Shown: positions 52,401 to 60,436, numbered from the stretch's first letter. The stretch is DNA of 62,925 bases from Acidobacteriota bacterium (GCA_003223935.1 QHXQ01000060.1:1-62925); one strand, 5' to 3'. Numbers and translations: made by a program. The notes: a model not told the origin generated them from the letters alone.

Positions 52401-52750
52401 TTGCCCAGCACACGCAACTCGCGCCCAGTCGTCGTGTCCCACAATCTGATCGTCGTATCTGCGCTACCGCTCGCCAGCACGCGTCCATCGCGCGCGAACG
52501 CGAGCGAAAGCACGGGGCGGGTGTGCCCTTTGAGCGCGCGCAACTCCGTGGCGGTCGCCGTGTCCCATAACCTGACTGTGTTGTCGCTGCTGCCGCTTGC
52601 GAGCAGGCGGCCGTCGGGGGCGAAAGCGATGATACCGATGTGGTCGGCGTGACCCGTCTGTATGACCAACTCGGGCCGCTGCGCAAGGGCAGCGGCGGCT
52701 AACGCAAGCAACAGTAAGGGAAGTGACACAAGGCCAGAACGGGTGCGCAT
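49439..52750 (-). CDS. Secreted WD40-repeat / caspase-like (C14) protease
   Basis: An 1103-residue protein starting at ATG 52750, which GGAGG precedes by 5 bases. Signal peptide about 1-24. Residues about 35-640 hold around a dozen WD40 repeats (typical unit: GHTGAIYAVAFSADGRLLAS, ...KLWD), some degenerate. A linker follows (about 650-810, ending in an immunoglobulin-like stretch), then a caspase fold at about 815-1060 with the dyad His894 (VVYFAGHG) and Cys955 (IIDSCNSG). Such fusions occur in bacteria with complex life styles; caspase domains cut after basic or acidic residues and several serve in cell-death or defence systems. The signal peptide argues for action outside the cytoplasm. It is bracketed by imperfect 115-bp direct repeats. 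Confidence 0.92.
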   Translation of the reverse strand: MRTRSGLVSLPLLLLALAAAALAQRPELVIQTGHADHIGIIAFAPDGRLLASGSSDNTVRLWDTATATELRALKGHTRPVLSLAFARDGRVLASGSADTTIRLWDTTTGRELRVLGNDAGQAAVAGGAAALVFDADGRTLISVSIDITQGDTGLLYALSFKHWDYATGRLLRSFNAPCGQVITIALSPDGRTLASGGFDPLILWDVGSGRKLRTLVGGDKVVEALTFSPDGRTLAGAGRLWDVATGRELRALNGYEGGAFSPDGRTLALIDGRTKINLLTVATGEVARTFDGPQLGVDCLAFSPDGQTLASGEGDFVIRLRDTSAGRDTGTLRGHAGAVRALAFSSDGRTLVTGHETTLFQRDTIRLWDTTSGRPPRVLTGPRHAPKGIALSGDGQTLYANSSGVYVWDVTTGQELRTLKVGADAIALSADGQTLACGGRDQTIKIFDAASGLERRTLTGPLTTTYSLAITSDGRTVARGGPKPIIELWDAARGQQLYTLTGHAANVNALAFSPDGRVLASGSRDKTVMLWDVKSGEVSRMLTGHTGAIYAVAFSADGRLLASGSEDKTVKLWDVSTGRELLTLKGHTDAVLAVAFRSDGRTLASGSADTTVKLWSLPSGQELASLLALDHQDWLVVTPDGLFDGSPAAWNQILWRFSPALRDVYPVEYFFNEFYYPDLLSDIFAGRHPAASRDIAQKDRRQPHLKLSLADGVTSATNTSARNVKLMINVSDAPTGAQDVRLFRNGSLVKMWHGDVLKGQSTVTLAASVPLVAGANQLTAYAFNHDNIKSSDTTLVLNGAESLRRNGTAYVVAVGVNEYAPNPFFRNLKYAVADAEEFAAEVKHQQEQLAQYERVEVIKLTDATATKAHVLGALDELAKKVQPEDAVVVYFAGHGLAAGGQFYLIPQDFGAESKRTDRQAMLDALLTAHGISATELEDAFEGVDAGHLTMIIDSCNSGQVLGGEKEGRGPMNAKGLAQLAYDKGMYILTAAQSFQFANELPRLGHGYLTYALVDEGLKQGAAPREQNGTVSVRDWFDYATMRVPTIYREEKAKLSGDRFAKLRGLNLGAAAGTVDEVQQPRVFYRRELEAQPLVIARPQSAHP

Positions 52751-52857
52751 CGGTACCTCCATCTGCGCGAGGTTAGGAAAAAGCGGCGGTTGTTACGGAC
52801 GTTGATTTAGGGGAGCTAGGCGTTATATAGGTCATAACGCAAGCCCTCTCAAGGAAG

Positions 52858-52972
52858 CTCTTTAGTCTGAGTAAAGCCAAGTAATGTTATACGCATTTCT
52901 ATTGGCTTTTTCTCGCCTTCGATTATGCCTGTGCAGGTTGAGTTCGGGCAAGTTTGGCCTGGTTGGCAGACC
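52858..52972. repeat. Long direct repeat R upstream of the caspase gene
   Basis: Partner of 49263-49375 in the same orientation. The shared order (ctttag..gagtaaagcc, ..gcatttctattgg, ctttttctcgcct.cgattat, gcctgtg..ggttgag, aagtttgg, ggttggcagacc) makes common origin clear. The two copies enclose the caspase gene as a 3.5-kb cassette. The remaining bases of 52751-53002 hold no gene; a GCGTTAT/ATAACGC dyad at about 52822-52842 is the one other feature. Confidence 0.7.
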
Positions 52973-53002
52973 AACTTTTCAGCTTGAAGTTTCTAATACT
53001 AC

Positions 53003-53722
53003 TTACTTGACGTGCAATACTTCTTTAAGAGAAGTCGTGTAACGACGCGAGCGCCGCAACGCTTTGGTCTGCCATCGACCAGCAGGGTTGACTATGCCGA
53101 ATCGAATTGTGTCCCTTCCCAAGCGCCGGTTGATCTCGTCCATCGCGCGCATCACCCTTTGCGCCCGCTCGAAGTCGGCTTGCCCAAACAGACGCACCGT
53201 TAGTCGCTCAGCCAGCTTAAGGTTTAATAGCGTCACGCCCACTTTCTTGTATCTGAAGCCGTGACGGTATATCCGCCCTAAGCCTTTCAGCGCCCATGCA
53301 AGCAACTCGTCCGTCGTGTCGGTCGCATTAGCCAACTCAAACGTGGCTGCATTGCCATACTGCGGCTCATTATTAAAACGGTTCGTGTGAATGAAGACTG
53401 TCAGCGCACCAGCCGCCATACCGTGCTTTCTCATACGTTCTGCTGCCCGCGTGAGGTACAGGGCGACCGCCTCGCAACTCGTCTAATGATTCAACCGGCA
53501 CGCCGAAGCTACGCGAGCAAGTGACGGACTTCCTCTGTGGCGGGCATTGCTCCAACTGTAAGCAAGGGACACCGCGCAACTCTTCCACGATCCGCGCCCC
53601 GACGACCGTCATACGCTGTCGTATCCAGCGCTGGTCTGCATCTCTGAGCTTGCGCGCCGTTGTGATGCCAGCCGCCTTGAGCAACTTGGCGTAGGCCGGC
53701 CCTACGCCCCAAACGTCCGCCT
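53003..53722 (-). pseudogene. Broken Y-family DNA polymerase (umuC-like)
   Basis: The reading starts inside the gene (VWGVGPAYAKLLKAAG at about 53722-53670, the HhH region of UmuC) and continues VGARIVEELRGVPCL and SVTCSRSFGVPVESLDELR. Near 53483 two bases are missing and the frame changes, after which AVALYLTRAAERMRKHGMA and the little-finger domain to 53003 (VTLLNLKLAERLTVRLFG) follow. The polymerase palm with its Asp-Asp-Glu is absent. UmuC proteins perform error-prone lesion bypass with UmuD; this copy cannot. Confidence 0.85.
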
Positions 53723-53850
53723 GTTGGCTTGTACGTCAACAATCCTGCACATTATGATGAGCAGTGTCTCGCGTCAACATAGTAAGGCTGAGAGTATCGG
53801 TACTTACGCACCATTGAGTTCTCTTAGCTACCCCATCAATATTTTCGCTC

Positions 53851-54477
53851 TTACAGCCGACGCTTCCTTCTATCTCTTAATACCCATACAAGAATCCATG
53901 CAAAAACTGCCAAGATTATGACTGAAATTATTCTCGCCCAAGCGCCATGAATTATCCCGCTATGTCCCCTACTCGGAAGGTATAGATGCCCGGTCAAAAG
54001 TCCAATCACGGCAGAGATGAAGTATATGAGGGTAGCCAAAATAAGTGTGGTAATTAAGCAACCACCAAAGAGCAGCCCCGCCCATTGGTTTTTGGGAGCC
54101 GCTGGTTGGCCTTGTGCCACCGCTTCCTGCTTAACCGCAGATAGAGGTCGCTCGTAAACACCCGCCCTGATGCCATGCTCAACGAATGCGAAGAATGTCT
54201 CAACGTTACTTCGGTTTTTGCCAAAGTCAATCCACTGGCCTGTGTAAACACACTTGCTTTCGGCTTGCAGCACGCCGCCCGGAAGAATCCCGACCTTCAG
54301 CTTTTCGCCCCACGACCACCCGCTAAAAGGAATCGCAGCGAGAAATTCCCCGTCCGACTGAACCTCAGCCGACCAGCCTAAATTCGCCAATGCAGATTTC
54401 ACGACTGCGATCAATTCATCTTCTTGAAGCTGGTACGTTCGGCTCGCGGTAAAGCCTGCTGGAAATCCAATTGCCAT
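53851..54477 (-). CDS. Hypothetical membrane protein of the island
   Basis: A 208-residue protein without a recognised family. Residues 1-100 form a soluble alpha/beta domain (ELIAVVKSALANLGWSAEVQ; FSGWSWGEKLKVGILPGG; GQWIDFGKNRSNVETFF), followed by two membrane helices (about 132-158, LLFGGCLITTLILATLIYFI, and 178-200, IISVIILAVFAWILVWVL) and a basic end (RDRRKRRL). The order suggests a cytoplasmic domain anchored at the C-terminus. It has no partner gene; its only neighbours are umuC debris and non-coding DNA. Confidence 0.65.
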   Translation of the reverse strand: MAIGFPAGFTASRTYQLQEDELIAVVKSALANLGWSAEVQSDGEFLAAIPFSGWSWGEKLKVGILPGGVLQAESKCVYTGQWIDFGKNRSNVETFFAFVEHGIRAGVYERPLSAVKQEAVAQGQPAAPKNQWAGLLFGGCLITTLILATLIYFISAVIGLLTGHLYLPSRGHSGIIHGAWARIISVIILAVFAWILVWVLRDRRKRRL

Positions 54478-55262
54478 ATCATTAACTATAAAGAGCGCGG
54501 CGAAAGATATGCGTGTGAGCTATGGAAGTCAATAGGTAGATAGCAAAAGCGGCGGGACTCGTCGGTTCGCTCTCCGCGAAGAGAGGCACCCAAAGACTTA
54601 TCCCGCCTGCTCCCCTTCTAAGGAAGCGCGGGGACTCTACCAAGCTCACCTCGTTCTGTCTAGGTAAGAGATTTAGCAAGCGACTTTGGGCTACCACGCT
54701 GGTTAAAAGCGAACAGGCGCGGCAGCTTTTGGGAGCTTCGCGCCTGTTCTAATCCGATTAATGTCCTCACCCCATCAATCGGGGAGACGAAGGATTCACC
54801 AACGCCTCTGATGCCGCACATCTTAGCGGTAAAAGAGAGGCAGCGCAACCGTAGCCGGACTGAGGGGAGTGAGTGTAAAGCCCTCGTCTCCCCGCGCGCT
54901 GCTGATGGAGTGGATGCCGACATTGTAAGGCCGTGGCGCAACACCGACAACGGCCGCCTTCGCTCGTGTCCGCTCGCCCAATGCCAACACAGTTGCATCT
55001 CATCATGTTTCACACCATGCGAGATGCGGCGTGGCTTGTATCATCAAAGCCCAACTAGGCAACACTCAATCGCCCCAAAAGCTGAATACGCTGGCCTAAC
55101 TTGATATAATGAACAGGACAAAAGAACTCAAGTGTCCCGTTCGCGTTGCTTCACGCCTCCCTACTTACTTTTGTGCAGGGTTAACTAACGTGAGATTTCA
55201 ACCGCCAATCGTAAGACTCTAAGGTGAGAGATTTGAATGTTGGCACATTATAGGCACACAAA
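54478..55262. other. Right end of the island, non-coding, with a strong hairpin
   Basis: No supported gene in 785 bases; one minus-strand reading of 117 codons (54660-55013) has low-complexity composition and no family likeness. GAACAGGCGCG at 54711-54721 pairs perfectly with CGCGCCTGTTC at 54739-54749, with an inner AGCT/AGCT pairing. An integrase gene would be expected in this area and is absent. Confidence 0.55.
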
Positions 55263-55291
55263 ACGGGCAGCCTTAAATCAAGGCTGCCCGT
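55263..55291. terminator. Hairpin terminator next to tRNA-Gln
   Basis: ACGGGCAGCCTT pairs with AAGGCTGCCCGT around a 5-base loop. It lies 20 bases from the 3' end of the tRNA gene on the minus strand and probably ends its transcript. The displaced copy at 49007 also has a terminator directly beside it. Confidence 0.85.
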
Positions 55292-55311
55292 AAGTGTTCG
55301 AGTTGATTAAA

Positions 55312-55382
55312 CTGGGAGGCAGGGACTCGAACCCCGATAGCCAGATCCAGAGTCTGGAGTCCTACCATTGGACGACCTCCCA
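55312..55382 (-). tRNA. tRNA-Gln (anticodon CTG)
   Basis: Read on the minus strand, acceptor TGGGAGG pairs with CCTCCCA. The D arm is GTCC/GGAC, the anticodon stem CCAGA/TCTGG encloses loop CTCTGGA (anticodon CTG), and the T arm CGGGG-TTCGAGT-CCCTG is canonical. CCA is not encoded. Its 3' 44 bases are the right copy of the island's att repeat (55311-55355), so the functional gene has been kept through the insertion. Confidence 0.96.
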
Positions 55383-55553
55383 ATGGAGCAAGAAAAAATT
55401 TACGGGTCAGGCAATTAAATGTCAACCGCCCCTGCTTAGACATTGAGAAGGATGAGCGTAGGGCGTGGCTATGAGCAGACACTAAAAGGCGAAGACATAA
55501 CCACAGCTTACTGCATCTGCTTTATGCCTTCGCCTCTGGCCGCTGCTTTGCAG

Positions 55554-56099
55554 TTACGCTTTCACTTCGACTTTCTTCTCTTCGTCCGTATAGACCTTGA
55601 TCTTCGTGCCAGACTTGATCTTGGCATTCTTGCCATGTTTAAGAAAGCCGAGTGGGCCGAATAGGACAACGAGCGCAACGGTCGTGCCGGTCTTATCTTC
55701 GCCCTCTTTGCCCTTCGAGGAGCGTAGCTTGATCTTCTGCCCATCGACGGTCGTGGTGGTCTCGACGCGGATACCGAGTTGACCGCCCCGGCCCATCATG
55801 CCTGCCTTCTTGGCGCTTGTGATGCTGCCTTTGACGAGTGTGCCGGCAGCGATCAGTGTCTGGCCATTTATCTTTACGTCATCGGTGACCTTGAAAGAAA
55901 GCGGGTCGCCCTCGGTCGCGGTCTTGCTGGAAATCTCTTCAGTTGTTTCGACCTCGAACTCAGTGCTGTCCGGTAGCATAACCTCATTGGTTTTAGGGTC
56001 GTCTAAGTGCCCGGCAGCGAAAGCCGGTAGGGTAGAAGGGGCGAGCAAGGCAAGCGCAAGCATCAGGGCAACAGCCTTGCCCCACTTGAGGAGGTTCAT
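55554..56099 (-). CDS. Secreted hypothetical protein with beta-rich domain
   Basis: A 181-residue exported protein (signal about 1-28, PAFAAG). The mature part reads DSTEFEVETTEEISSKTATE, then GDPLSFKVTDDVKINGQTLI and AAGTLVKGSITSAKKAGMMG, a pattern of short beta strands seen in small periplasmic proteins of Acidobacteriota and in pilus-assembly (TrbI/VirB10-like) beta barrels. A hydrophobic stretch near 150 (VALVVLFGPLGFLKHG) may be a second membrane contact. AAAGGAA lies 8 bases before the ATG. No function can be given. It follows the tRNA by about 170 bases, outside the island. Confidence 0.75.
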   Translation of the reverse strand: MNLLKWGKAVALMLALALLAPSTLPAFAAGHLDDPKTNEVMLPDSTEFEVETTEEISSKTATEGDPLSFKVTDDVKINGQTLIAAGTLVKGSITSAKKAGMMGRGGQLGIRVETTTTVDGQKIKLRSSKGKEGEDKTGTTVALVVLFGPLGFLKHGKNAKIKSGTKIKVYTDEEKKVEVKA

Positions 56100-56279
56100 T
56101 GGGTTATTCCTTTCTGTTTTGTTACTAAAGTGGAGAAAAGAGACAGGTCGGATTGAGCTTGTCTCCTAACATCAAGTGCGCCGTCGGGACGAGCGCGAGC
56201 TACGTTTGCGTATCGAGCGAATTGCGTGACGGTCAGCAGAACTAACAACATAAACGCGCTGACTGTCAGATAACTTAGT

Positions 56280-58259
56280 TCAGGAAATTGTTACTACCTC
56301 TTCCTCTGTTTCTACAAGATATGGTGACACCGTTCGGTCGGTTGTATCCGCATCTTCAGCGAGAATCTGTTGCACGACAGGCAAGCTGAGCGTGCGCGCT
56401 TTCTGGATGCCGGGCACGTGTTTGCCTTTGGCATAGACGGCGTGGCGGCCGTGCTCTTGATACCAGTCGCCGAGGTTCGCGGTCTTGTGCATGTTCTCGA
56501 TGATCTGCCGCCAGCCGACGCCCGTGTTGTAAGCGCAGAAACTGATCTCGCCTTCCTGTGTGCCGTAAGGGATGACGCACATCTCTGTGCGGCGGAAGTC
56601 GTAGTTGAACAGGTCTTGAAACCACATGCCCTCGACGCAGAGCACACGCCACTTGTCTGCGGGATTATCTGAACCTTGTTGCGTCTTCATCCGGTCATTG
56701 CGATCCGAATTGGAATTGGCGGACGAAGGCTTGAACAGGTTGATGATCTGCGAGACGGGGAAACCTTCGGGCGCTTGCGTGGGATCGTAGTTGCGCAGGA
56801 TCGTCATGGCGAGTTGCGCCATCGTCAGCTTTTGCCCGCGCGCCGTGTCAGTGATGAGCGTCACGTCGCGCATGAACCGTTCGTAGTTGAAGAATTTGAA
56901 GAGCGGCGTCCACGCGCCCGTGTGGCGATTGACGACCATCAACGTGAACACACCGCAGTTCGGATGGCAGTTGCAACTCGACCAGCCCCAAGGCGCGTCC
57001 GCCCCTTGCAGCATGTCCATCACAGAGGTGAAGGCTGAATACGACGAGAGCGGAAACCAATCGCGCAGCGCCTTCAAGTTACCGTCGAGTTGTGCTTCGA
57101 GATCGCTAGCCATGTCGGCGAGCGTGTAACGCTGCTGGACGCGAATCTCATCAGGCACATCCTCATCGCGCCCCGTGAACGAGACGGGTTGAAACGCGAT
57201 GGTCTGAATCTTATCAATGTTCTTCGCGGCGAAGTTGACGATCCCGCCAATGGCGTCGTTGTTAATCGTGTTGACGATGGTCGTCACGAGCGTCACTTTG
57301 ATCCCGACGCTCGCCAAGTTTTCAATCGCGCGCAACTTCACGTCGAAGAGATTTCCGACGCCGCGATGCTTGTTCTTCTCTTCCGACACGCCGTCGAATT
57401 GCAAATAGACGCCGTGCTGCCCCGCCGCTTTCGCAGCCTTGCAGAACTCTATGTCTTCGGCGTAACGAATGCCGTTCGTTGCCGCAAGGATGCGATAGAA
57501 GCCAACCTGCTTAGCATAAGCGACCGATTCGAGGAAGTAGGGCGAGAGCGTTGGCTCGCCGCCTGAGAAGAGGATGATGATCTGGCGTTTCGGTTTGAAC
57601 GAGACGGCGCGATCAAGAATCGCCTTCGTATCTTCAAACGTCGGCTCATGCACATAGCCGACCTGATTCGCGTCCATGAAGCACGGGTTGCACATCATGT
57701 TGCAACGGTTCGTCAGATCAACCGTCAACACCGCGCCGCGCCCGAACTTGATCGTGGACGTGCCATGCCGATGCACGTTCGCATCTTCCGCCGCGCGAAA
57801 GTCGCGCCCGAAAAACAGCGACTCGATGCGCTGCAAGAAAGCAGGATCGGTCGCCAACACATCTTCAAACCGGCCGTGCTTCGGGCAGTCTTTGCGCATC
57901 AAGATGCGCCCGCCCTCTTCGACGATCTGCGCCTTTAACTCGCCCGGATGCTCGTGCATCAACGTCTCAAGCGTCGTCTCGCCGTTGATGACCGCCTCGC
58001 GCACTTCCTTAACGCAACGCGGACACAAACTGTCAGTCTCGCGCGGAAAACCGAGCGGTGGGCTGGTGCGCTCGTAAGATTTCAAGAGCGGCCCCGGGGC
58101 CCAATTGGGGCGCAATGCCTCGCCTTCAGGCAACGCCGCATTCACCGTCTGAAAAACTTTCCAAGACAGGTCGGCCAAGTTCGAGATCAGCTTCGAACTC
58201 TTCACGCCGCCGAATCTGCCCTTGACCGATTCATTCCGGCGAAATTGATCGCTAAACAC
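56280..58259 (-). CDS. Tes-like radical SAM enzyme (tetraether / membrane-spanning lipid synthase family)
   Basis: A 659-residue protein starting at GTG 58259, with GGAGGAG 8 bases upstream; an in-frame ATG 17 codons earlier lacks a site. N-terminal metal-binding region ETDSLCPRCVKE and KDCPKHGRFED (about 75-130), radical SAM cluster C186-x3-C190-x2-C193 (NRCNMMCNPCFMDANQ), SAM-binding SGGEPTLSP, GVYLQFDGVSEE, and a later cysteine group (SSCNCHPNCGVFTLMVV). This order (TxSLCPxC, CPxHG, CxxxCxxCF, LQFDG, CHPxCG) matches archaeal tetraether synthase Tes and bacterial relatives that join lipid tails. In Acidobacteriota the product would be diabolic acid or GDGT-like lipids. Family assignment is by motif memory, not alignment. 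Confidence 0.72.
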   Translation of the reverse strand: MFSDQFRRNESVKGRFGGVKSSKLISNLADLSWKVFQTVNAALPEGEALRPNWAPGPLLKSYERTSPPLGFPRETDSLCPRCVKEVREAVINGETTLETLMHEHPGELKAQIVEEGGRILMRKDCPKHGRFEDVLATDPAFLQRIESLFFGRDFRAAEDANVHRHGTSTIKFGRGAVLTVDLTNRCNMMCNPCFMDANQVGYVHEPTFEDTKAILDRAVSFKPKRQIIILFSGGEPTLSPYFLESVAYAKQVGFYRILAATNGIRYAEDIEFCKAAKAAGQHGVYLQFDGVSEEKNKHRGVGNLFDVKLRAIENLASVGIKVTLVTTIVNTINNDAIGGIVNFAAKNIDKIQTIAFQPVSFTGRDEDVPDEIRVQQRYTLADMASDLEAQLDGNLKALRDWFPLSSYSAFTSVMDMLQGADAPWGWSSCNCHPNCGVFTLMVVNRHTGAWTPLFKFFNYERFMRDVTLITDTARGQKLTMAQLAMTILRNYDPTQAPEGFPVSQIINLFKPSSANSNSDRNDRMKTQQGSDNPADKWRVLCVEGMWFQDLFNYDFRRTEMCVIPYGTQEGEISFCAYNTGVGWRQIIENMHKTANLGDWYQEHGRHAVYAKGKHVPGIQKARTLSLPVVQQILAEDADTTDRTVSPYLVETEEEVVTIS

Positions 58260-58403
58260 TAGACAGTCTCCTCCGGGCGTAAGATGCTTACAACCCCGTC
58301 GAGTCAGCAAAATATTTTCGACTTAACGCCGGACACACTCCCACCAAGTGCTTTCCCGGCAATGCGACATGATAAACGTATCCCCCTGTCAAAGCAAGAC
58401 GTT

Positions 58404-58481
58404 AAAGGCAGTGGCAAGTGACAAGTGACAAGCAAAGACAAAGAACTTGTCACTCATCACTTGTCACTCGTCACTGCCTTT
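58404..58481. repeat. Heptad palindrome D: inverted repeat made of AGTGACA words
   Basis: The left arm 58404-58432 reads AAAGGC then words AGTGGCA, AGTGACA, AGTGACA. The complement of the right arm 58446-58481 reads AAAGGC then AGTGACG, AGTGACA, AGTGATG, AGTGACA. The arms thus share a fixed end (AAAGGC) and differ by one heptad in length. The loop is only 13 bases. It lies in the 243-base gap between the divergent Tes-like gene and lpxA, 21 bases before the lpxA ATG. Confidence 0.93.
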
Positions 58482-58502
58482 GATGTACCATCGCGTGCAA
58501 GC

Positions 58503-59315
58503 ATGACCGAGATTCATCCGACAGCCGTTGTTAGTTCGCGCGCAGAGTTGGACGCAGGCGCGCGCGTCGGCCCTTACGCGGTGGTCGAAGCGGACGTAGC
58601 TGTCGGCGCAGAGTGTGAGATCGGCGCGCATGCAGTCATCAAACGATACACGACTTTGGGCGCGCGCAATCACGTCTTTGAGCATGCAACCTTGGGCGGC
58701 GAGCCGCAGGACGTGAAGTTTCGCGGTGAGCCGTCGCAACTCATCATCGGCGACGATAATTTGATCCGCGAGTATGTGACGCTCCATCGCGCGAGCGGCG
58801 AAGGCGACGCGACGCGCATCGGCTCGCGCAACTTTCTGATGATCGGCGTGCACGTCGCGCACAATTGCGAGATCGGCGACGACAACATCTGCGCCAATGG
58901 CGTGGCCTTGGCTGGTCACATCACAGTTGAGGATCACGCCTTTCTGTCGTCGAACGTCGGCTGTCATCAGTTCATACGCATCGGGCGCTACGCAATGGTC
59001 GGCGGCAAATCGAAGATCGTGCAGGATGTGTTGCCGTTTTTTACGACCGACGGCAACCCGTCGCGCGTGCGCGGGCTAAACACTGTGGGCCTGCGCCGCG
59101 CGGGCTTCACAACAGAAGCGCGCCGCCAACTGAAGCGCGCTTATCAACTCCTGTTTCGCTCAGGCGTGCCGCTCGCCAACGCGCTCGCAGAACTCGAACA
59201 GATGGACGACGAGCACGTCCGTCATCTCGTCAACTTCATACGCAACTCAAAACGCGGATTCACGCGCGCCAGCAGAGGCGAGCGCGAAGAGACGGCTGAA
59301 GCGATCAGTTTCTGA
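58503..59315 (+). CDS. lpxA: Acyl-ACP--UDP-N-acetylglucosamine O-acyltransferase (LpxA)
   Basis: A 270-residue left-handed beta-helix acyltransferase, the first enzyme of lipid A synthesis in the cytoplasm. Hexapeptide repeats run from residue 4 to about 190 ([20 protein letters not shown] onward). The catalytic His lies in [14 protein letters not shown], and [20 protein letters not shown] and [20 protein letters not shown] are LpxA-specific. The C-terminal helices follow. The ATG at 58503 is chosen because the fold starts there; upstream in-frame sequence is heptad palindrome D. lpxD follows after 29 bases. Confidence 0.95.
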   Translation: MTEIHPTAVVSSRAELDAGARVGPYAVVEADVAVGAECEIGAHAVIKRYTTLGARNHVFEHATLGGEPQDVKFRGEPSQLIIGDDNLIREYVTLHRASGEGDATRIGSRNFLMIGVHVAHNCEIGDDNICANGVALAGHITVEDHAFLSSNVGCHQFIRIGRYAMVGGKSKIVQDVLPFFTTDGNPSRVRGLNTVGLRRAGFTTEARRQLKRAYQLLFRSGVPLANALAELEQMDDEHVRHLVNFIRNSKRGFTRASRGEREETAEAISF

Positions 59316-59344
59316 CAACTGGCGACGGCGCAGACAAGAAAACT

Positions 59345-60436
59345 ATGAGTGAAGAGACTAGCGGTAGAACCGTCGCAGAGTTGGCCGCGTTGGTCGGCGG
59401 GCGTGTGCGGGGCGATGGCGCTGTGCGGATCAATCGCGTTGCCGCATTCGACGACGCAGGTGCTGGCGCAATCACGTTCGTCGAAGAGCGCAGGCTGTTG
59501 CCGGAGGCGCTCGGCAGTCACGCCGCATGTCTGCTCGTGCCATCGGGCGCGCGCGAAGAGTCGAGTGCAGCAGCCGCAGATGCCGCAGATGGGCCTGCGC
59601 TGATTGAAGTGGCGCGACCGAAGTTGGCGTTTGCCTTGATCGCAGAGTTGTTGCATCCGCCGAAGCGACACGCGGCGAGCGTGCATCCGACGGCCGTTGT
59701 CGCGGCGAGCGCGCAGATCGAAGAGGGCGTGTATGTCGGCGCGCATGCCTGTATTGGCGAGCGCGCGCAAGTCGGCGCGGGCACGCAGTTGCACACGGGC
59801 GTAATTGTTGGCGACGACGTGCGCATCGGGCGCGAGTGTGTGCTCCGTCCGCACGTGGTGTTGTACAACGGTGTGGAGTTGGGCGCGCGGGTCGTGTTGC
59901 ACGCGGGCGTATGTATCGGCGCGGATGGGTTCGGTTATGTGCGCGACGAAGATGGCTATCGAAAGTTTCCTCAGATCGGCTCGGTTGTGATCGAAGACGA
60001 CGTTGAACTCGGCGCGCACACGTGCGTGGATCGCGGCGCGCTCGGCACGACGCGCATCGGGCGCGGGACGAAGCTGGATAATCTCGTGCAGGTGGCGCAC
60101 AACGTACAGATCGGTGCGCGCGTCGTGATCGCCGCGCAGACAGGCATCTCCGGCAGCACGGTCATCGAAGACGACGCAGTGATCGGCGGGCAAGTCGGGT
60201 TTGGCGATCACGCGCGGGTCGAAGCGGGCGCGGTCATCGGCTCGAAGGCGGGCGTGTTGCCGGGCAAGATCGTGCGTGCGGGCACGGTGCAATGGGGCGT
60301 GCCTGTGCGTCCGCTCGACGAGTACAAACGTCTGAACGCGCACTTCGGGCGGCTGCCGCAGATGCGCGCCGAGTTGGACGAACTACGGCAGCGCGTCGCC
60401 GAACTCGCCGCGCTCGTTGAAACGAAAGCGGATTGA
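59345..60436 (+). CDS. lpxD: UDP-3-O-acylglucosamine N-acyltransferase (LpxD)
   Basis: A 363-residue enzyme that adds the second acyl chain in lipid A synthesis. N-terminal uridine-binding domain (about 1-110; [36 protein letters not shown]), then hexapeptide beta-helix repeats (about 115-320), with [20 protein letters not shown] and the catalytic His in [11 protein letters not shown], and a C-terminal helix (about 335-360). Normal length. In many genomes fabZ lies between lpxD and lpxA; here the two are adjacent with lpxA first and fabZ is elsewhere. Confidence 0.96.
   Translation: MSEETSGRTVAELAALVGGRVRGDGAVRINRVAAFDDAGAGAITFVEERRLLPEALGSHAACLLVPSGAREESSAAAADAADGPALIEVARPKLAFALIAELLHPPKRHAASVHPTAVVAASAQIEEGVYVGAHACIGERAQVGAGTQLHTGVIVGDDVRIGRECVLRPHVVLYNGVELGARVVLHAGVCIGADGFGYVRDEDGYRKFPQIGSVVIEDDVELGAHTCVDRGALGTTRIGRGTKLDNLVQVAHNVQIGARVVIAAQTGISGSTVIEDDAVIGGQVGFGDHARVEAGAVIGSKAGVLPGKIVRAGTVQWGVPVRPLDEYKRLNAHFGRLPQMRAELDELRQRVAELAALVETKAD

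Larger units (their letters stand above)
49052..55310. mobile_element. 6.3-kb genomic island inserted at tRNA-Gln
   Basis: The region between the two 45-bp repeats. It holds the WD40-caspase gene, a broken umuC, a small membrane-protein gene and about 2 kb of non-coding DNA, and it looks less GC-rich than the surroundings, notably at 49.05-49.4, 52.8-53.0 and 53.7-54.0 kb. No integrase gene survives, although one would be expected next to the intact tRNA at 55.3 kb. It is therefore a decayed, immobile island. Confidence 0.82.

Noticed and set aside
52822..52842. attC-like site (ggcgttatataggtcataacgc) upstream of the caspase gene
   Set aside because: Only a short dyad; no second pair of boxes and no match to RYYYAAC/GTTRRRY spacing.
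54660..55013. 117-codon minus-strand gene in the island
   Set aside because: Low-complexity composition, no ribosome site, no family resemblance, and it overlaps the hairpin.
56228..56267. Terminator after the Tes-like gene
   Set aside because: GACGGTCAGC/GCTGACTGTC pair at 9 of 10 positions, but the 20-base loop and lack of a T-run make it too weak to call.
59222..60343. 373-codon minus-strand reading opposite lpxD
   Set aside because: A shadow of lpxD: His/Arg/Ala-rich, without domains.
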